A DNA stretch of 64,000 bases. Source: Saccharum officinarum (Eukaryota > Streptophyta > Magnoliopsida > Poales > Poaceae). This document shows positions 9,366-21,300 of this stretch, in pieces. Every line of letters begins with the position of its first letter. Position 1 is the first letter of the stretch. The stretch lies in assembly GCA_020631735.1 (NCBI GenBank), contig CM036215.1, positions 13,666,346-13,730,345 on the forward strand, in the 5' to 3' direction. A program made the position numbers and the translations under genes. Below the pieces are notes generated by a model. That model did no database searches. It was not told where the DNA came from and was given only the letters and a program-made list of their open reading frames with translations.

Positions 9366-10800
9366 AAATATTTTATTAATGCTTTACTTAAACTGCTGCA
9401 TTAAGTTTAGGAGTTGTGTGCAACCGTTGCTCCATTATACCTTGTTTCACCTTGCTTTACCGATCCTTGTCACCCTGGTGTCTGCGGTCAATAATTGCTT
9501 AGTTTGCTTAGACCGGTAGAAGTCGGGTGATTACCTGTCATCCGCGAGTTATAGGGGATTACCTGGATTTATGTGAAAGTATGTCATATGAGAATAACTA
9601 AGTGTCGAAATGAACCTGAGACCGGACGGAAACTTGCAAGGTTTCGGATTATAGTGTTTTCCGTCTGTGTTGATTAAGGACCGACCGTTGTTGGGTCTCG
9701 AGTCATGTTGAACGCATGCCTCACATTTAGCTAGCCGAATAATGTACCTTTCGACCACGAAGCTGGGAGATTATTCGGGCCGAGTGGATTGCCCGCAACG
9801 CACTGTACCGGAGCAATAGTGGCAGGATACGGGGGCACGATGATAAGGCCAAAGAGCAGTCGGCGCGGCCCCCGGGTACATGTGGTTCCTGGCAAGCTCG
9901 AGACTTTACCTGAATGGTTGACTCGGTGACCAATACCTCACTTTAGCGGGTGAGTGAGGTTTGTGTGAGGAATAAATCACCAACTGATTAATAATCGATT
10001 CGAATCGCCATCGTTCACTGTATAGTGAATACTTGACTTGAGCTACTTCATCGTAGTAATATTGATGAAACACTTGGATAGTTAGGTGAAAGATGACATG
10101 GTAATTATTGTTAATAAGCATTGGTAATCCTTACTTGCTTAATTATATATTACTCTAGCACAGATGCAAACATAGTTGACAGGGTAATAAAGATTAAATT
10201 ACTACATACTTTTAGAAAAGAATTGTTAAGATGAAAATGCTTTTCTTGTAAATGAGTCAGCTACCCCACTAGAAAGCCTATCATGATCCTTGGTGTCATT
10301 TTATTTTGGTTCTATCGGGTAAGTCTAGCTGAGTACCTTCTCGTACTCAGGGCTTCGTTCCCACTTGTTGCAGATGGGCAGATGTATTACGGCTACTGTA
10401 TCAACTGCCTCTATCCTGCGATGGACGAAGCTTAGGACCATGGGCAGTGGTCATTCGCTACTTCTCGTCTGATGCTTTTGCTAGAGATGATCACAAGCTG
10501 GCACTTTATTTTCAAAACGCTGTGTGTGTGCGTGATTTGAACTACTGCTTCCGCTACTTTTATTCGAACCTGGTTTGTAATAACTATGTTTAAACTCCGA
10601 TGTATTTTATGCCACGAACTTTTATGTAACTTATGATGGTGACCGCTAAACTTAGTACGATCTTGGCTGTTATGTGAAATGGTTTGAAATCCGTCGAGAT
10701 TTCACGGACTACCGGGTTATATGGGCTTAAGTTTGTTAAATTGTCCTCCCGTTGGATGATTTTCCTACTTAATCTCGTATAATTGGACGGTTCTGTTACA

Positions 10801-11000
10801 GAAGCCGCCGGATTTGAGTAGAGAGAGGGAGGGAGGGAGGAAGCCGGATCTAAGCAGAGAGAGGAAGGGAGGGAAGCCGCCGGATTTGAGCAGAGAGAGG
10901 GAGGGAGAGAGGAAGCCGGATCTGAGCAGAGAGAGGGAGGGAGGACGCCAGATCTGAGCAGAGAGAGGAAGGGAGTGAGAGGGAGAGGGAGAGAGTTCTA
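10801..11000 (+). repeat. Purine-rich tandem repeat (minisatellite)
   Basis: Imperfect units of about 35-40 bp, each with a GAAGCCGCCGGAT or GCCAGATCTGAGC core followed by AGAGAGAGGGAGGGA. It starts directly after the LTR end. The reverse strand reads as a Ser/Leu/Pro-rich low-complexity frame, which I do not regard as a gene. Confidence 0.75.
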
Positions 11001-11039
11001 CACAAGGGAGGGAGGACGCCGCTTGACTAATTGGCTGAG

Positions 11040-11316
11040 GAGGAAGCTGCCGAGCCCTAAGTTGATGTATATATACCAAGACAGTTATCGGGCCTCGCTT
11101 GGGCCTATTGGGCCTCGGCCTTTTTAGGAGGCGCCCGCCTCTGAAAATGGATTTACGAAAATAGTCTATTTTTGGAGGTGGACAAAAGGACGACCTTCGT
11201 AAATAAAAATGTCCGCCTCTGTTAATCGCCCAACATTTTTTTTGAGGCGGTTAGATTTTATGACCACCTTCGTTAATTAAAGTGCAATGCCACGCAAAAT
11301 CAATCATGTAGTAGTG
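11040..11316 (-). mobile_element. Terminus of a CACTA (En/Spm-type) transposon
   Basis: The sequence ends GTAGTAGTG at 11316, so on the minus strand it opens CACTACTAC. The subterminal region has repeated GAGGCGG / CCGCCTC motifs in both orientations (11129-11250), as in grass CACTA elements. The other end is not in the window, so the chromovirus and minisatellite probably lie inside this element. Confidence 0.55.
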
Positions 11317-12160
11317 CAGACCCCGCCGGTGTTGCCTGCTCGCGGAATCCCGTCCTCCCCTACGCCACCCCTGCTGCGTGCCCCTGCTCGCGGGACGGAT
11401 CGTGCCCTCCCCCGTACCGACCCCGCTCGCGCCGCGCGCCCCTACTCGCGGGACGGATCTCGCCGTCCCCCGCACCGTCGCCGCCCTACTCACGCCTCCC
11501 ATTGTGGTCGTGCGCCATCTGCCTACCACGAACCCTACCAAGGTCTGTGCATCGACGAGCTCCACACTGGCGACCTTCGCGTCACTCCGTAGCATTGAGC
11601 TTCATGCCGACGTCGAGCTCCATGTCAACGAGCCTTTATTTTCGTCCAAGCAGCAAGTAAATGTTCACTTGAAAGCGCATGTTGCAAGCGTCTGTTTCAA
11701 GTGTTTAAGTTGTTTCAGAGGTATGTTGCAAGTGTTTTATATGGACGTTGCAAAAGTTGATCGTGATGTTGCATATGTTGCAATGGTTGTACACGTATGT
11801 TGTAAGCTTTTGTTTCCAATGTTTCATCAGTTTTTCCAGACGCATGTGTTGCAAGTGTGTTTATCTGGAGGTTGCATATGTTCGACACATATTTTCAAAT
11901 GTTTTTATCTGGATGTTATGTATGTTTTTGCAATAGTTTTAAGTGTTTTTGTAAATGTTTCAGATGCATGTTTTAAGTGTTTCATCTGCCTTCAGACTTA
12001 TGTTGCAAGTGTTACATCTGAATGTTTTAAAAATAAATCGGGTGTTGCATCTCCCTCCTCACCTTCTACTACCTCGCCTTGGTGTCTCCTCCTTCTGGCA
12101 TCGGCTGAGCATCCGCAGTCTCTCCCTCTCTTCTCGATGCTGATGACGTTCAAGACGGCA
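11317..12160 (+). repeat. Interspersed repeat with reiterated TGTTGCAAGTGTTT motif
   Basis: A GC-rich first third (11320-11600) is followed by 11660-12060, built from degenerate copies of TGTTGCAAGTGTTTNATNTGGATGTTGCATATG. The same sequence recurs at 24690-25080 inside the MULE-like element, including the shared CTCCTCACCTTCT...CCTCGCCTTG end. The open frame 11378-12163 is a by-product of the repeat. Confidence 0.65.
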
Positions 12161-12164
12161 TAGC

Positions 12165-12308
12165 CCCACGTGGGTGCGCGAAACGGCGCGGAAAAATGAC
12201 CGCAAGCGTGTCGGCGTCTGGACAGGGCTGTCCAGGCCGAAAAGGGAAAGGAGTACGACGACTACTTGCTTTGAGATTCGTTTTAGCCACGTGTCCACCC
12301 TATATTAA
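12165..12308 (+). promoter_or_regulatory. Promoter region of the CCA-adding enzyme gene
   Basis: A palindromic G-box CCCACGTGGG (12165-12174), a second G-box CACGTG (12289-12294) and a TATA-like TATATTAA (12301-12308) lie before the first in-frame ATG at 12379. G-boxes bind bZIP/bHLH factors in plants. The repeat at 11317-12160 ends just upstream, so the native promoter is short or partly repeat-derived. Confidence 0.5.
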
Positions 12309-12378
12309 TCCTGCGAATTAATTTCCTTCCTGGAACCGGGCGGCGGTGGCAGCAAAAGGGGAGCGAGACCGCCGCCAC

Positions 12379-15300
12379 ATGCCTCCTGGCCTCCTCCTCC
12401 CTCGCGGCGGCCTCCTCCTCATCCTCCCCCATCTCCGCCGCCACTTGCCTTCGCTTTGTCCTACTCCCCGAAGCAGCCCCTCGCATAAGCGCCCAGGAGC
12501 CTTCTTCGCCCCCGTCCGCGCCGTCTCCGGCTACTCCGGCATGGCGGCTGGTTCGCCGGAGCAGCAGCAGCGGAGCGTTGTGGTCAGGGATACCGTGGAG
12601 CTCACGGAGACGGAGGAGCGCATCTTCAACCGCCTTCTCGAGGTTGTTCGCCACTTCGGCCTCGGCACGCAGCTCCGCGTTGCCGGTGGATGGGTCCGGG
12701 ACAAGGTGCGCTTTTCTTCATTTTATTCTTTTTTTTTGTCTTCTACAAAAAGAAAAGTCCCTCTTGCCCGGTTGGACGTAGACTCGTAGAGTATCAGAAA
12801 TCGGCTGTAATTAGGGTTTAAATTAATATACTGGGGTTTTAGGGTGTGATTGCTCGCTGTTGATACAAAGAGGGGGATTTTCTGTTGTTACGTTGAATGC
12901 CACTGAATTGAGTCCTCTAGATTCTTTATGGTTCTTGCTGAGGGTTTTGGTATTAAATGTTTTGTGATTAAAGTAATATATACTGGGGTTTTAGGTTGTG
13001 ATTGCTCTCTGTTGATACAAAGAGGGGGATTTTCTGTTGTTACGTTGAATGCCACTGAATTGAGTCCTCTAGATTCTTTGTGGTTCTTGCTGAGGGTTTT
13101 GGTATAAAATGTTTTGTGATTTAGTAGGTAAAACGGTGTTATTTTGTCCCCCACTAGGCAAATGCCAGGTAAATGTAGCGTGTTATGCATGTATAGCCAG
13201 GGATGATTCCTCCATTTGGTCGGATTTTACAAGGTTTACTGTATTTTCGGACTAGTTGTATGATAATTATTTTTGGTGGTTTCTCTATCCTATAGGTTTT
13301 TCAAGGTTGTAGTTTACAACTTTACATGCATGGGAAAAGCTATGTTTTCTACTGCATTTGACTTGGAAATTTTGGATGCAACAGTGCAGCACCATTTGGC
13401 ATAGGATAACTTGTGGATAATCCTCAAAACATCTAGTTATCAGGATATATAGTAGTCTTAGTTGGGTTTTTGCTGGCAAACTTTACTTGTTTTGCTATCT
13501 TGCTTGAGGGTTTTGGTAGGGCCAATGCTAGCTGATCGCCCTTAGTGATCAGATGCATAGGCATTGGAAAGTTGGCGGCAGGAGGTTCTTTCTGTGCACT
13601 TGTGAACTTTGTAATTTTGTTGCTGAGGTGATGAAATTCGATTTTACCGTGGTGGAAAAAGTTATCAGGTTATTTCTTCATATTTTTTGGGCTTATGGTA
13701 TAGAATGATTGTTGTCTAATTTTATAACTGTTTCCTTGGCAGCTATTAGGGAAAGACTCTGCTGACATTGACATTGCCCTTGACAATATGACGGGCCAGA
13801 ATTTCTGTGAGAAAGTAAATGAATACTCAAAGTTGATAGGGGAGCAGCAGAAAGGAATCAGTGTTATCCAGTGGTATGTGATTCTTACTATGGTAATCGT
13901 AATGAGTAGCTTATTACTGTTGCTGCTTGCTCATGGGGCTGGGTGATCCTTTGCTTTAAGTTGTCTTTAGTTGTTTCTATTTCCTATCACAGTCTATTTC
14001 TTCTTGTAAGTAACCAGGTGAGGTGTGTGTGTTTTTCTGGGTTTAGGTGCTAAGAGTTTTTGTACTCCTTTCCCTCTCCTTTGTACAGTTTCTTCTATCT
14101 TCTTAGTGAAATGTTGTGCAGTTCTCCTGCATGTTCAATAAAAAAAATGTTGCTTTTTATACCATTTTGCACTTGTTTGGCCGAAAGCAACTGCACTGTT
14201 TGATATAGTGTGACTATTTGCTTATCCATCAGCTTGAATCGTAACTTTTATTAGTTTTTTGCAGTAATCCTGATCAATCCAAGCACTTGGAAACTGCTAG
14301 GATGCTTATTCTCGACATCTGGATTGATTTTGTTAACTTGAGGTCTGAACAATATGCTGAAAACAGTCGTATCCCTACAATGGTGTGTACTTATATCCAT
14401 CCCTTTGCATGGTTATTTGGTGACCTTGTTTACATGACATATTATCTGTTTGCAAGTTGCATATTTATTTGTTACTGAGAGATATTAACCACATTCCTAT
14501 ATGCTTAGTTGAACTTGAACATTTCCCTTTGTATTGACATGTCTCCATTTGGTGTGGATTACTTTGTTAATTTGTTATGAAGAATTATTATTACAATTAA
14601 ACCATATGTTGACTCAAGTGCAACAGGTAGCCGTCGTTAACATTTTTGGCAGCTCAATGTTTGTAAACTTCTTGTTTTCTTCTTCATTTCTTTAGCTTAT
14701 CCTTCTTCCAATCTAAGTCTTTATAGATAGCCTTTTACATCCTGTATATGGCTATGTCACGTTTGCAGGAGATTGGTACTGCCAAGGAAGATGCATACCG
14801 CAGGGACTTGACAATTAATAGGTATATTTTATTTTCAGATGGGTTTGTTGTGTCTCCAAAGCCATCCTTTCATCGTTGCAAATTTGATTCTAATTTGTTT
14901 GAAGGCAGGCCTATTCTTCATAAGCCCTATATTTATTTTGTTCCTTTTCTAACTTTGACAGTTTGTTCTTTAATATCAACAATAACTCAGTGGAAGATTT
15001 AACTGGTAGAGGTGAGTTTGTAGTACTTCAATGGTACAAGTTCAAGTAATGTTTTACAATATTCATGCTGCTATGCCATTATGAAGGTATTGAGGATCTC
15101 AAAAAGGGCCTTATTGTTACTCCTTTGCCTGCCAAAGCTACCTTCCTTGATGACCCACTTAGAGTTCTTCGAGCAATAAGATTTGGTAATTCAAAACATC
15201 TCCCAGTTGATCTCTAAGATTTTTTAATTTGTTATGTCGAGAAAGTATTAATGATAAGTTATTAAAACTTCTTAGTAAGTTGATAATGGCGTTACAATTA

Positions 15301-18300
15301 ATTCATGTCACTGAGGTAATTCAAGTTGAGAACTTAATTATTGCTTCTGTTACATAGATATTTTGATGTATGGTCAATTCATAGCCTTTTTTAGTCCATA
15401 GCTGCTTATGTAATTCCTCATCAAGAAATGAATATTGTGTATCATAATAGAGAATATAACTTTGAATTGGAACATCATATTTTCCTTGCACAGGCTAATG
15501 CTGCTTGCCTCTCTCAGCTGCTAGATTCAACTTTACATTAGATAAAGATTTGAAGGAAGCTGCATCTGATGAAAAGGTGAAGTCAGAGCTTGGTAGCAAG
15601 ATTAGTAGAGAACGTATTGGTCACGAGGTTGGATGCATACACACTTACAGCTAACTACTCTTTGTTCATTTCTTTGCTGCTTTAGTGTATAACCAAGCCT
15701 TTTTTTTTTGACAAACTTAGTAAAATAGCATGCAAAACCTTTGCTCATCAATTTTCCTTGTTTTTATATTTGCAGATTGATCTCATGATGTCAGACAAAC
15801 ACCCTGTTAGAGCAATGTGTGACATTCGTGATTTGGGACTATTTTATGTTGTATTTTCTTTTCCTGAAAAATCCAACCCTCCAGTTTTTGACAAGTGTGA
15901 TTGGTATGTCCTTGTTCTAACATCCCGTATTCTTCATATTTTGGATTCAGACAACTGTGTCATTGAATTATAATTCGAGATTTTGTGGTTGTAGAATTAT
16001 GGAAGTATTGACACTACGTGCACTTTCTATTTATGTCCATTATCATCTCTACTTTAGTTCAGTCTCATCTTTTATCTCCTATGGGTATACAGGCAGTGTG
16101 TTTCACATATTGAAGCAGCTTGGGATCTTGCATATTCTATTGGCAGCTCTGTGTTCAGCAGTGGTTCTGACCCCAAGTCACAGGTCTGAAATTTTATCAT
16201 TCTTCTTGATATATGAGCACCTGGAAAGGACGAAACCCCCTCGCTCTCTCATGATTTGTGTGTTCTTTGCTCTGATTAAAATTATTTAAAGAGTGATACT
16301 TTGTTACTCCACTGCAAGTGAGAAACACAAACTAATGCAACTTTAAAATGTAACATTTTGTTAGATTCGTTGGAACTAATCAGTTACTTGAGTCATTTAC
16401 AGAAAATGTGCACTGATTGAACTACGAAGTGAATCATAAATAAAGCTTTCAATTGTAATGTGATAACAAGCTTATATCTCCAGTTTCATCTTACCTATGT
16501 TTAATAAATTTCCTATGTTATGAAATTTACTAAGTTGTGTATTATGGCTAGCAGGAATTATTTGATTATAATTTGTTCTCTCTTGGCTTCCCTTAACATT
16601 AAGATATGTTGTGATGTTTAGGATGAGCGACGAAGGCTTTGCTTGTATAGTTCATTATTCAATCCCCTCCGAAATATGTTCTACTTGGACAAAAGATCTA
16701 AGAAGGTAACAACAAAGTTGTGCATCATCTGATTTTCTTTTTCTGATGCAAGGCTTTGAAAATTTTGCACTGGCTCAATTTGTGCATTTGTGTTGACTAA
16801 GTAGTCACTTAAAATCAACTGTATCAACAGGTACATTTACTTGATACTATTTTGCTATATTGACTGGAGAGACAAGTTTGCTGTGCCATGACTATTGTTT
16901 TTTTTTTTCAGCATGCAACATTATGTGCAGTGCTCTTGATGCTTTTTCTTTATCAGAACACGCTTTAACTGTTTAAGCAGGCAAATTTATTTGTTTACAA
17001 TCTACTTGGTTTGAGTGAACCCTTAACTGCTTTAAAAAACAACCCTCTCTAGCTCAGTTTGCAAATAATGCCACTTTTGACCAAAGCAGTCACAATTTTG
17101 TTACTGCTTGCTAATTGGACTTCAGATAAAGAGTTGGTGTATTGGATCATTACCTTCCCTTTGATTACTTACCTTCTTCGTGAAAATTATTGTATCTTGT
17201 TACTCATACAACTGTATGCTCAGCATAGCTTCTATCCTGTGGAGGGACAATTTATAGTTTTATATGGCTTCTGATGTCCATTAACCAGACCTTGATTGAG
17301 GTTGGTGACTAAGCATGTTGCACCATAAACATTTTTTTCTTGCTTGCTTCCTTGCTTTGGCTGCTAAAGTTGTTCCCACCTTTAAGCAGCAATTAAATTT
17401 GGATATTAAAACCAACTCCAACAAATGAAGCTGCTCTCAAATATCCATTTTCATGACGTTGTTATTTCTTTCAATTGTTTGTTTAAGAGTCTGTTGCATC
17501 ATCAGCAGGTTCCTGTTTCTAGCTTTATTATCAAGGACTCCCTAAAGTTGAAAAACAGCGATGCTGAAATGGTATGTTCTCTTGAGTTGCTCCAACAGCA
17601 TCGTTTGTGATTCTGGTTGGTTTTGTGTACCGTGACAACAAATTAACTTGCTATAATGTGTTCTCCTAAAGGTTGTCAACATACATGCTGCTAGCGAAAA
17701 ATTTGCTGAACTAATTCCTCTCCTTGAGTCAAATCCTGATGTGTGTACTCTGAAAGAGAAATTGGAAGATGAATATCTTGAGATACCAGAAGACAGTGTT
17801 AAGCGTGTTTTTGCAGGTCAGTAGTTGACATGCTAGTTTCTTAATTTGTCAGATCTTCAGTACTGGTTTATCCTCTGTAACTTGATGCTTCTGTTGTCTG
17901 TGTTAGAAGAATATGGCCAACAAGTTTCCATTCCAGACCAAAGAGGAAAGATATACATGTGTGTGTACATATGCAAATAAACCCTCCAAGTGAAGGGAAA
18001 ACAAAGAGTGCAGCTATATGCATCTATACATCTAACACCCCCCTCAAACTCATGGTGGATCTACAACACTGAGTTTGGAGAGCAAGAATCTATGCTGGGC
18101 CCGTGTCTGTGCCTTGGTGAAGAAATCAGCTAGTTGAACCTCTGAAGGCACATGGTGAAGAGACACAACCTGATCATGCACCTGCGATCTCATGTAGGAA
18201 GCATCAACCCCAATGTGTTTTGTGAGCTCATGCTTGACCGGATCACGAGCAATACTGATCGCACCAGTGCTGTCAGTAGAGAGAGAAGTGGGTGCAGTGG

Positions 18301-21300
18301 CAGTCACAGTTTGCTTCTTGGTTTTCCAGGCAATCAAGGAGGAGCCAAGGAAAACGCAATAAGCCGAGAGGGAGTAGCGATCAGTGGGATCACTCGCCCA
18401 TGTCACGTCAGAGTACGCCTGAAGCTGGAGAGAACTAGAGCGAGGAAAGAAAAGACGGCGGGTGATGGTTCCACGAAGGTACCGCAGAACACGAAGGAGG
18501 TGAGAATAGTGGAGCTGGGTAGGAGCCGAGACAAATTGACTCAAGATATGAACAGAGTGAGTGATATCAGGACGGGTGATCCCAAGGTAAACAAGGCTTC
18601 CAACAATCTGCCGATAGCGAGTAGGATCAGCAAGTGGAGCACCATCAGTGGGTCGGAGGTGAACATTGAGCTCTATAGGAGTATCAACAGTGCGGTGATC
18701 TGTGAGAGCAACACGAGAGAGGAGATCCTGAGTGTACTTCTCCTGAGAGAGAAAAATACCATCAGACGTGGAGGTGACCTCAAGACCAAGGAAGTAACGA
18801 AGAGGACCCAAATCCGACATGAGGAATGTCTCACTGAGACGCTGCTTCACAAAGGCAATAAACTGAGAGTTGTCACCCGTGATGATCATGTCATCGACAT
18901 AGAGAAGAAGAAGGGTGCGACCACGGGGAGAAGTGTGAACAAAAAGAGCAGGATTATGATCACTAGGTTGGAAGCCAGCATCAATAAGAACAGAGGAGAA
19001 ACGCTCAAACCAAGCACGAGGAGCTTGCTTAAGACCATATAGGGAACGACGCAGGCGACAAACCATCCCATCAGGAACGGAGTACCCCGGAGGTGGCTGC
19101 ATATAGACTTCCTCACGAAGCTCACCATTAAGGAAGGCATTCTTGACATCCAACTATGAGATGGACCACTGGCGAATGGAGGCAACAGCAAGAAGCGTCC
19201 GAACAGTGGTCATGTGAGCAACAGGAGCAAACGTCTCCTCGTAGTCAATACCATACTCCTGTTCAAAGCCACGAGCCACAAGACGAGCCTTGTAGCGCTC
19301 AAGAGAGCCATCCGAGTGAGTCTTGACCTTGTAGACCCACTTGCAAGTGATAGGAGTGATATGAGGTGGTGTGGGAACAAGATCCCAGGTGCTGGTACGC
19401 TCAAGAGCAGCAATCTCCTCAGCCATAGCATGCTGCCACTCCGGGTGAGAAGCAGCTTCCCGATAGGTCGCAGGCTCGGCTAAGACGGTAGCAGTGAAGC
19501 CAAAGCAATCCGGGGGATGAAGGGAGCTGCGGTCACGAAGGTCATAGCGAGGAGGCTGAGGAAGAGGTCCAAGGACGGACGGGGAAGAGTCAAGTGGTGG
19601 AGCAGGGCGTGGACGACGAGTGTAGTAGTGAGTGATCTGTGGTGGAGCAGGGCATGGACGACGAGTGTAGTAGTGAGTGATCTCACGGGATGGACGCAAC
19701 GGTGGGGAAGGGGAGACCGGTGGTTGAGAGTTAGGCGGTGATGGGGAAGGCGAAGGGGAAGGCGGTGGTATAGTGGAGGAGGTTGAAGGAAGTGGCGAAG
19801 GCGAAGGAGTAGGAGGTGGCGAAGATGGAGATGACAGTGGAAGATACCACTATGGTAAAGTGAGAAACGAGAGACTCGGCAGGGTCCGAAAGACCAGAGG
19901 GAGAACGAGGATAGTAGGGTCGGGACTCATCAAAGGTTACATCCCGAGAAATCCTCATCTGCCGAGCAACAGGGTCATAGCAGCGATAGCCCCTGTGTTC
20001 GGTACTGTACCCAAGAAAAACACACTCAACAGACTGAGCAGTGAGTTTGGTGCGCTCTCGAGGTGGAAGTAGAACATAACAAACACACCCAAAACAACGG
20101 TGATGACTATAGGAAGGAGGGCTACCAAAAAGACGCTCATAGGGAGTGCTACCCTTAAGAGAGGTGGAGGGTTGGCGGTTTATGAGGAAAACTGCCGTGG
20201 AGACCGCCTCAACCCAGAAATGAGGAGCAAGGGCAGAGGAGATCAAGAGAGCACGAGCAGTCTCAAGAATGTGGCGATGTTTGCGCTCCGCAACACCATT
20301 TTGAGCATGAGCACCAGGACATGAAAATTGGGCAAGGGTACCCTGCTCAGCAAGGTAGGAGCGATGGGCAGTGGAAATGTACTCACCAGCAGAGTCCGCA
20401 CGAAAAACACGAATGGGAGAATTATATTGTGTACGGACTATGGTAGCAAATTGTTGATAAATAGACAGAAATTGGCCTCGAGAGGACATCAGATAAATCC
20501 AAGTAAATCTCGAATAGTCATCAATGAACAGAACATAATATGATCGCCCTCCTTTTGAAACTACGGGGGCAGGGCCCCATACATCAGAGTGAACAAGATC
20601 AAACGGTTTCTGGGATTTAGACTCACTAGAGGGATAGGGGAGTTGCAACTGTTTGCCAAGTTTGCAACCCGTACAATGTAGAGCAGTGTCACCAGAAACA
20701 GGACCTAAGACACCACTACCAACAAGACTGGACAATCGAGAACCAGAAAGGTGGCCAAGACGACGATGCCACTCCGCAAAAGAGGCGGTGGATGAAGCAG
20801 CTGATGCAGATGCTGAAGAACCAGGCGATGGGGGAGTCAAAGCGGGTGAAGGAAGACGCAACCAATCAAGCTCCCATAGGCGTTGTGAGTCCCGACGCCT
20901 AGGCCCAGTTCCCACCAAAAGGCCCGTACGAAGGTCCTGAACACAACAAGAATTAGATTCAAGGATTATGCGACAACCATGATCATTGATTTGACCCGCA
21001 GATAAAAGTTGCATGGTGAGTTGAGGAACATGCGAAACAGAAGGAACCTCAAAAGAAGAAGTGGAAAGAACACCTCTCCCAGCAACAGGAAGGGAGGTGC
21101 CATCGGCAGTGTGAACAACAACAGGCAGATCAGGCGAGGATAGAGAAGATAGGTGTGTGGTATTTGGTGTCATGTGAAAAGAGGCACCCGAATCAAGGAA
21201 CCACGGGGATGATATACCTGACGAAGGAGGAGGAGGTGGTGTGGAACTAGAAGCCTGAGCTGTAGTCCCATGAGGAGAGGCCTGAGCTGCGGTAGTGAGA

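Larger units (their letters stand above)
1..10800 (+). mobile_element. Ty3/gypsy chromovirus (Tekay-type), 5' LTR mostly outside window
   Basis: The order is LTR end, degenerate primer-binding site, extra ORF, gag-protease, reverse transcriptase, RNase H, integrase, chromodomain, polypurine tract, 3' LTR. Bases 1-282 repeat at 10519-10800 with no indel and three transitions, so about 1% divergence and a recent insertion. The internal part is 6634 bp and the complete 3' LTR 3884 bp, so the whole element should be about 14.4 kb. The chromodomain and long LTR point to the Tekay/Del group (family knowledge). Reading frames carry four frameshifts and one nonsense codon in this copy. The 5' flank is not visible, so the target duplication cannot be checked. 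Confidence 0.93.
6917..10800 (+). repeat. 3' LTR of the chromovirus, 3884 bp
   Basis: Begins TGTAACACC next to the polypurine tract and ends GTTACA at 10800, with an inverted TGTAAC/GTTACA terminus. It contains AT-rich ends, a GC-rich core (7390-8260) and a short acidic coding-like island (9184-9365). I did not find a certain LTR TATA box. ORFs in the GC-rich core overlap in several frames and are not supported as genes. Confidence 0.92.

Noticed and set aside
10765..11079. Minus-strand Ser/Leu/Pro-rich ORF
   Set aside because: It is a direct reading of the purine minisatellite and crosses the LTR border.
11378..12163. 261-residue ORF upstream of the CCA gene
   Set aside because: It is formed by the repeated TGTTGCAAGTG sequence that recurs in other frames at 24690-25080; no conserved domain.
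18152..19042. 296-residue plus-strand ORF opposite the copia RT
   Set aside because: It is the antisense of a recognisable RT/RNase H frame with intact motifs.
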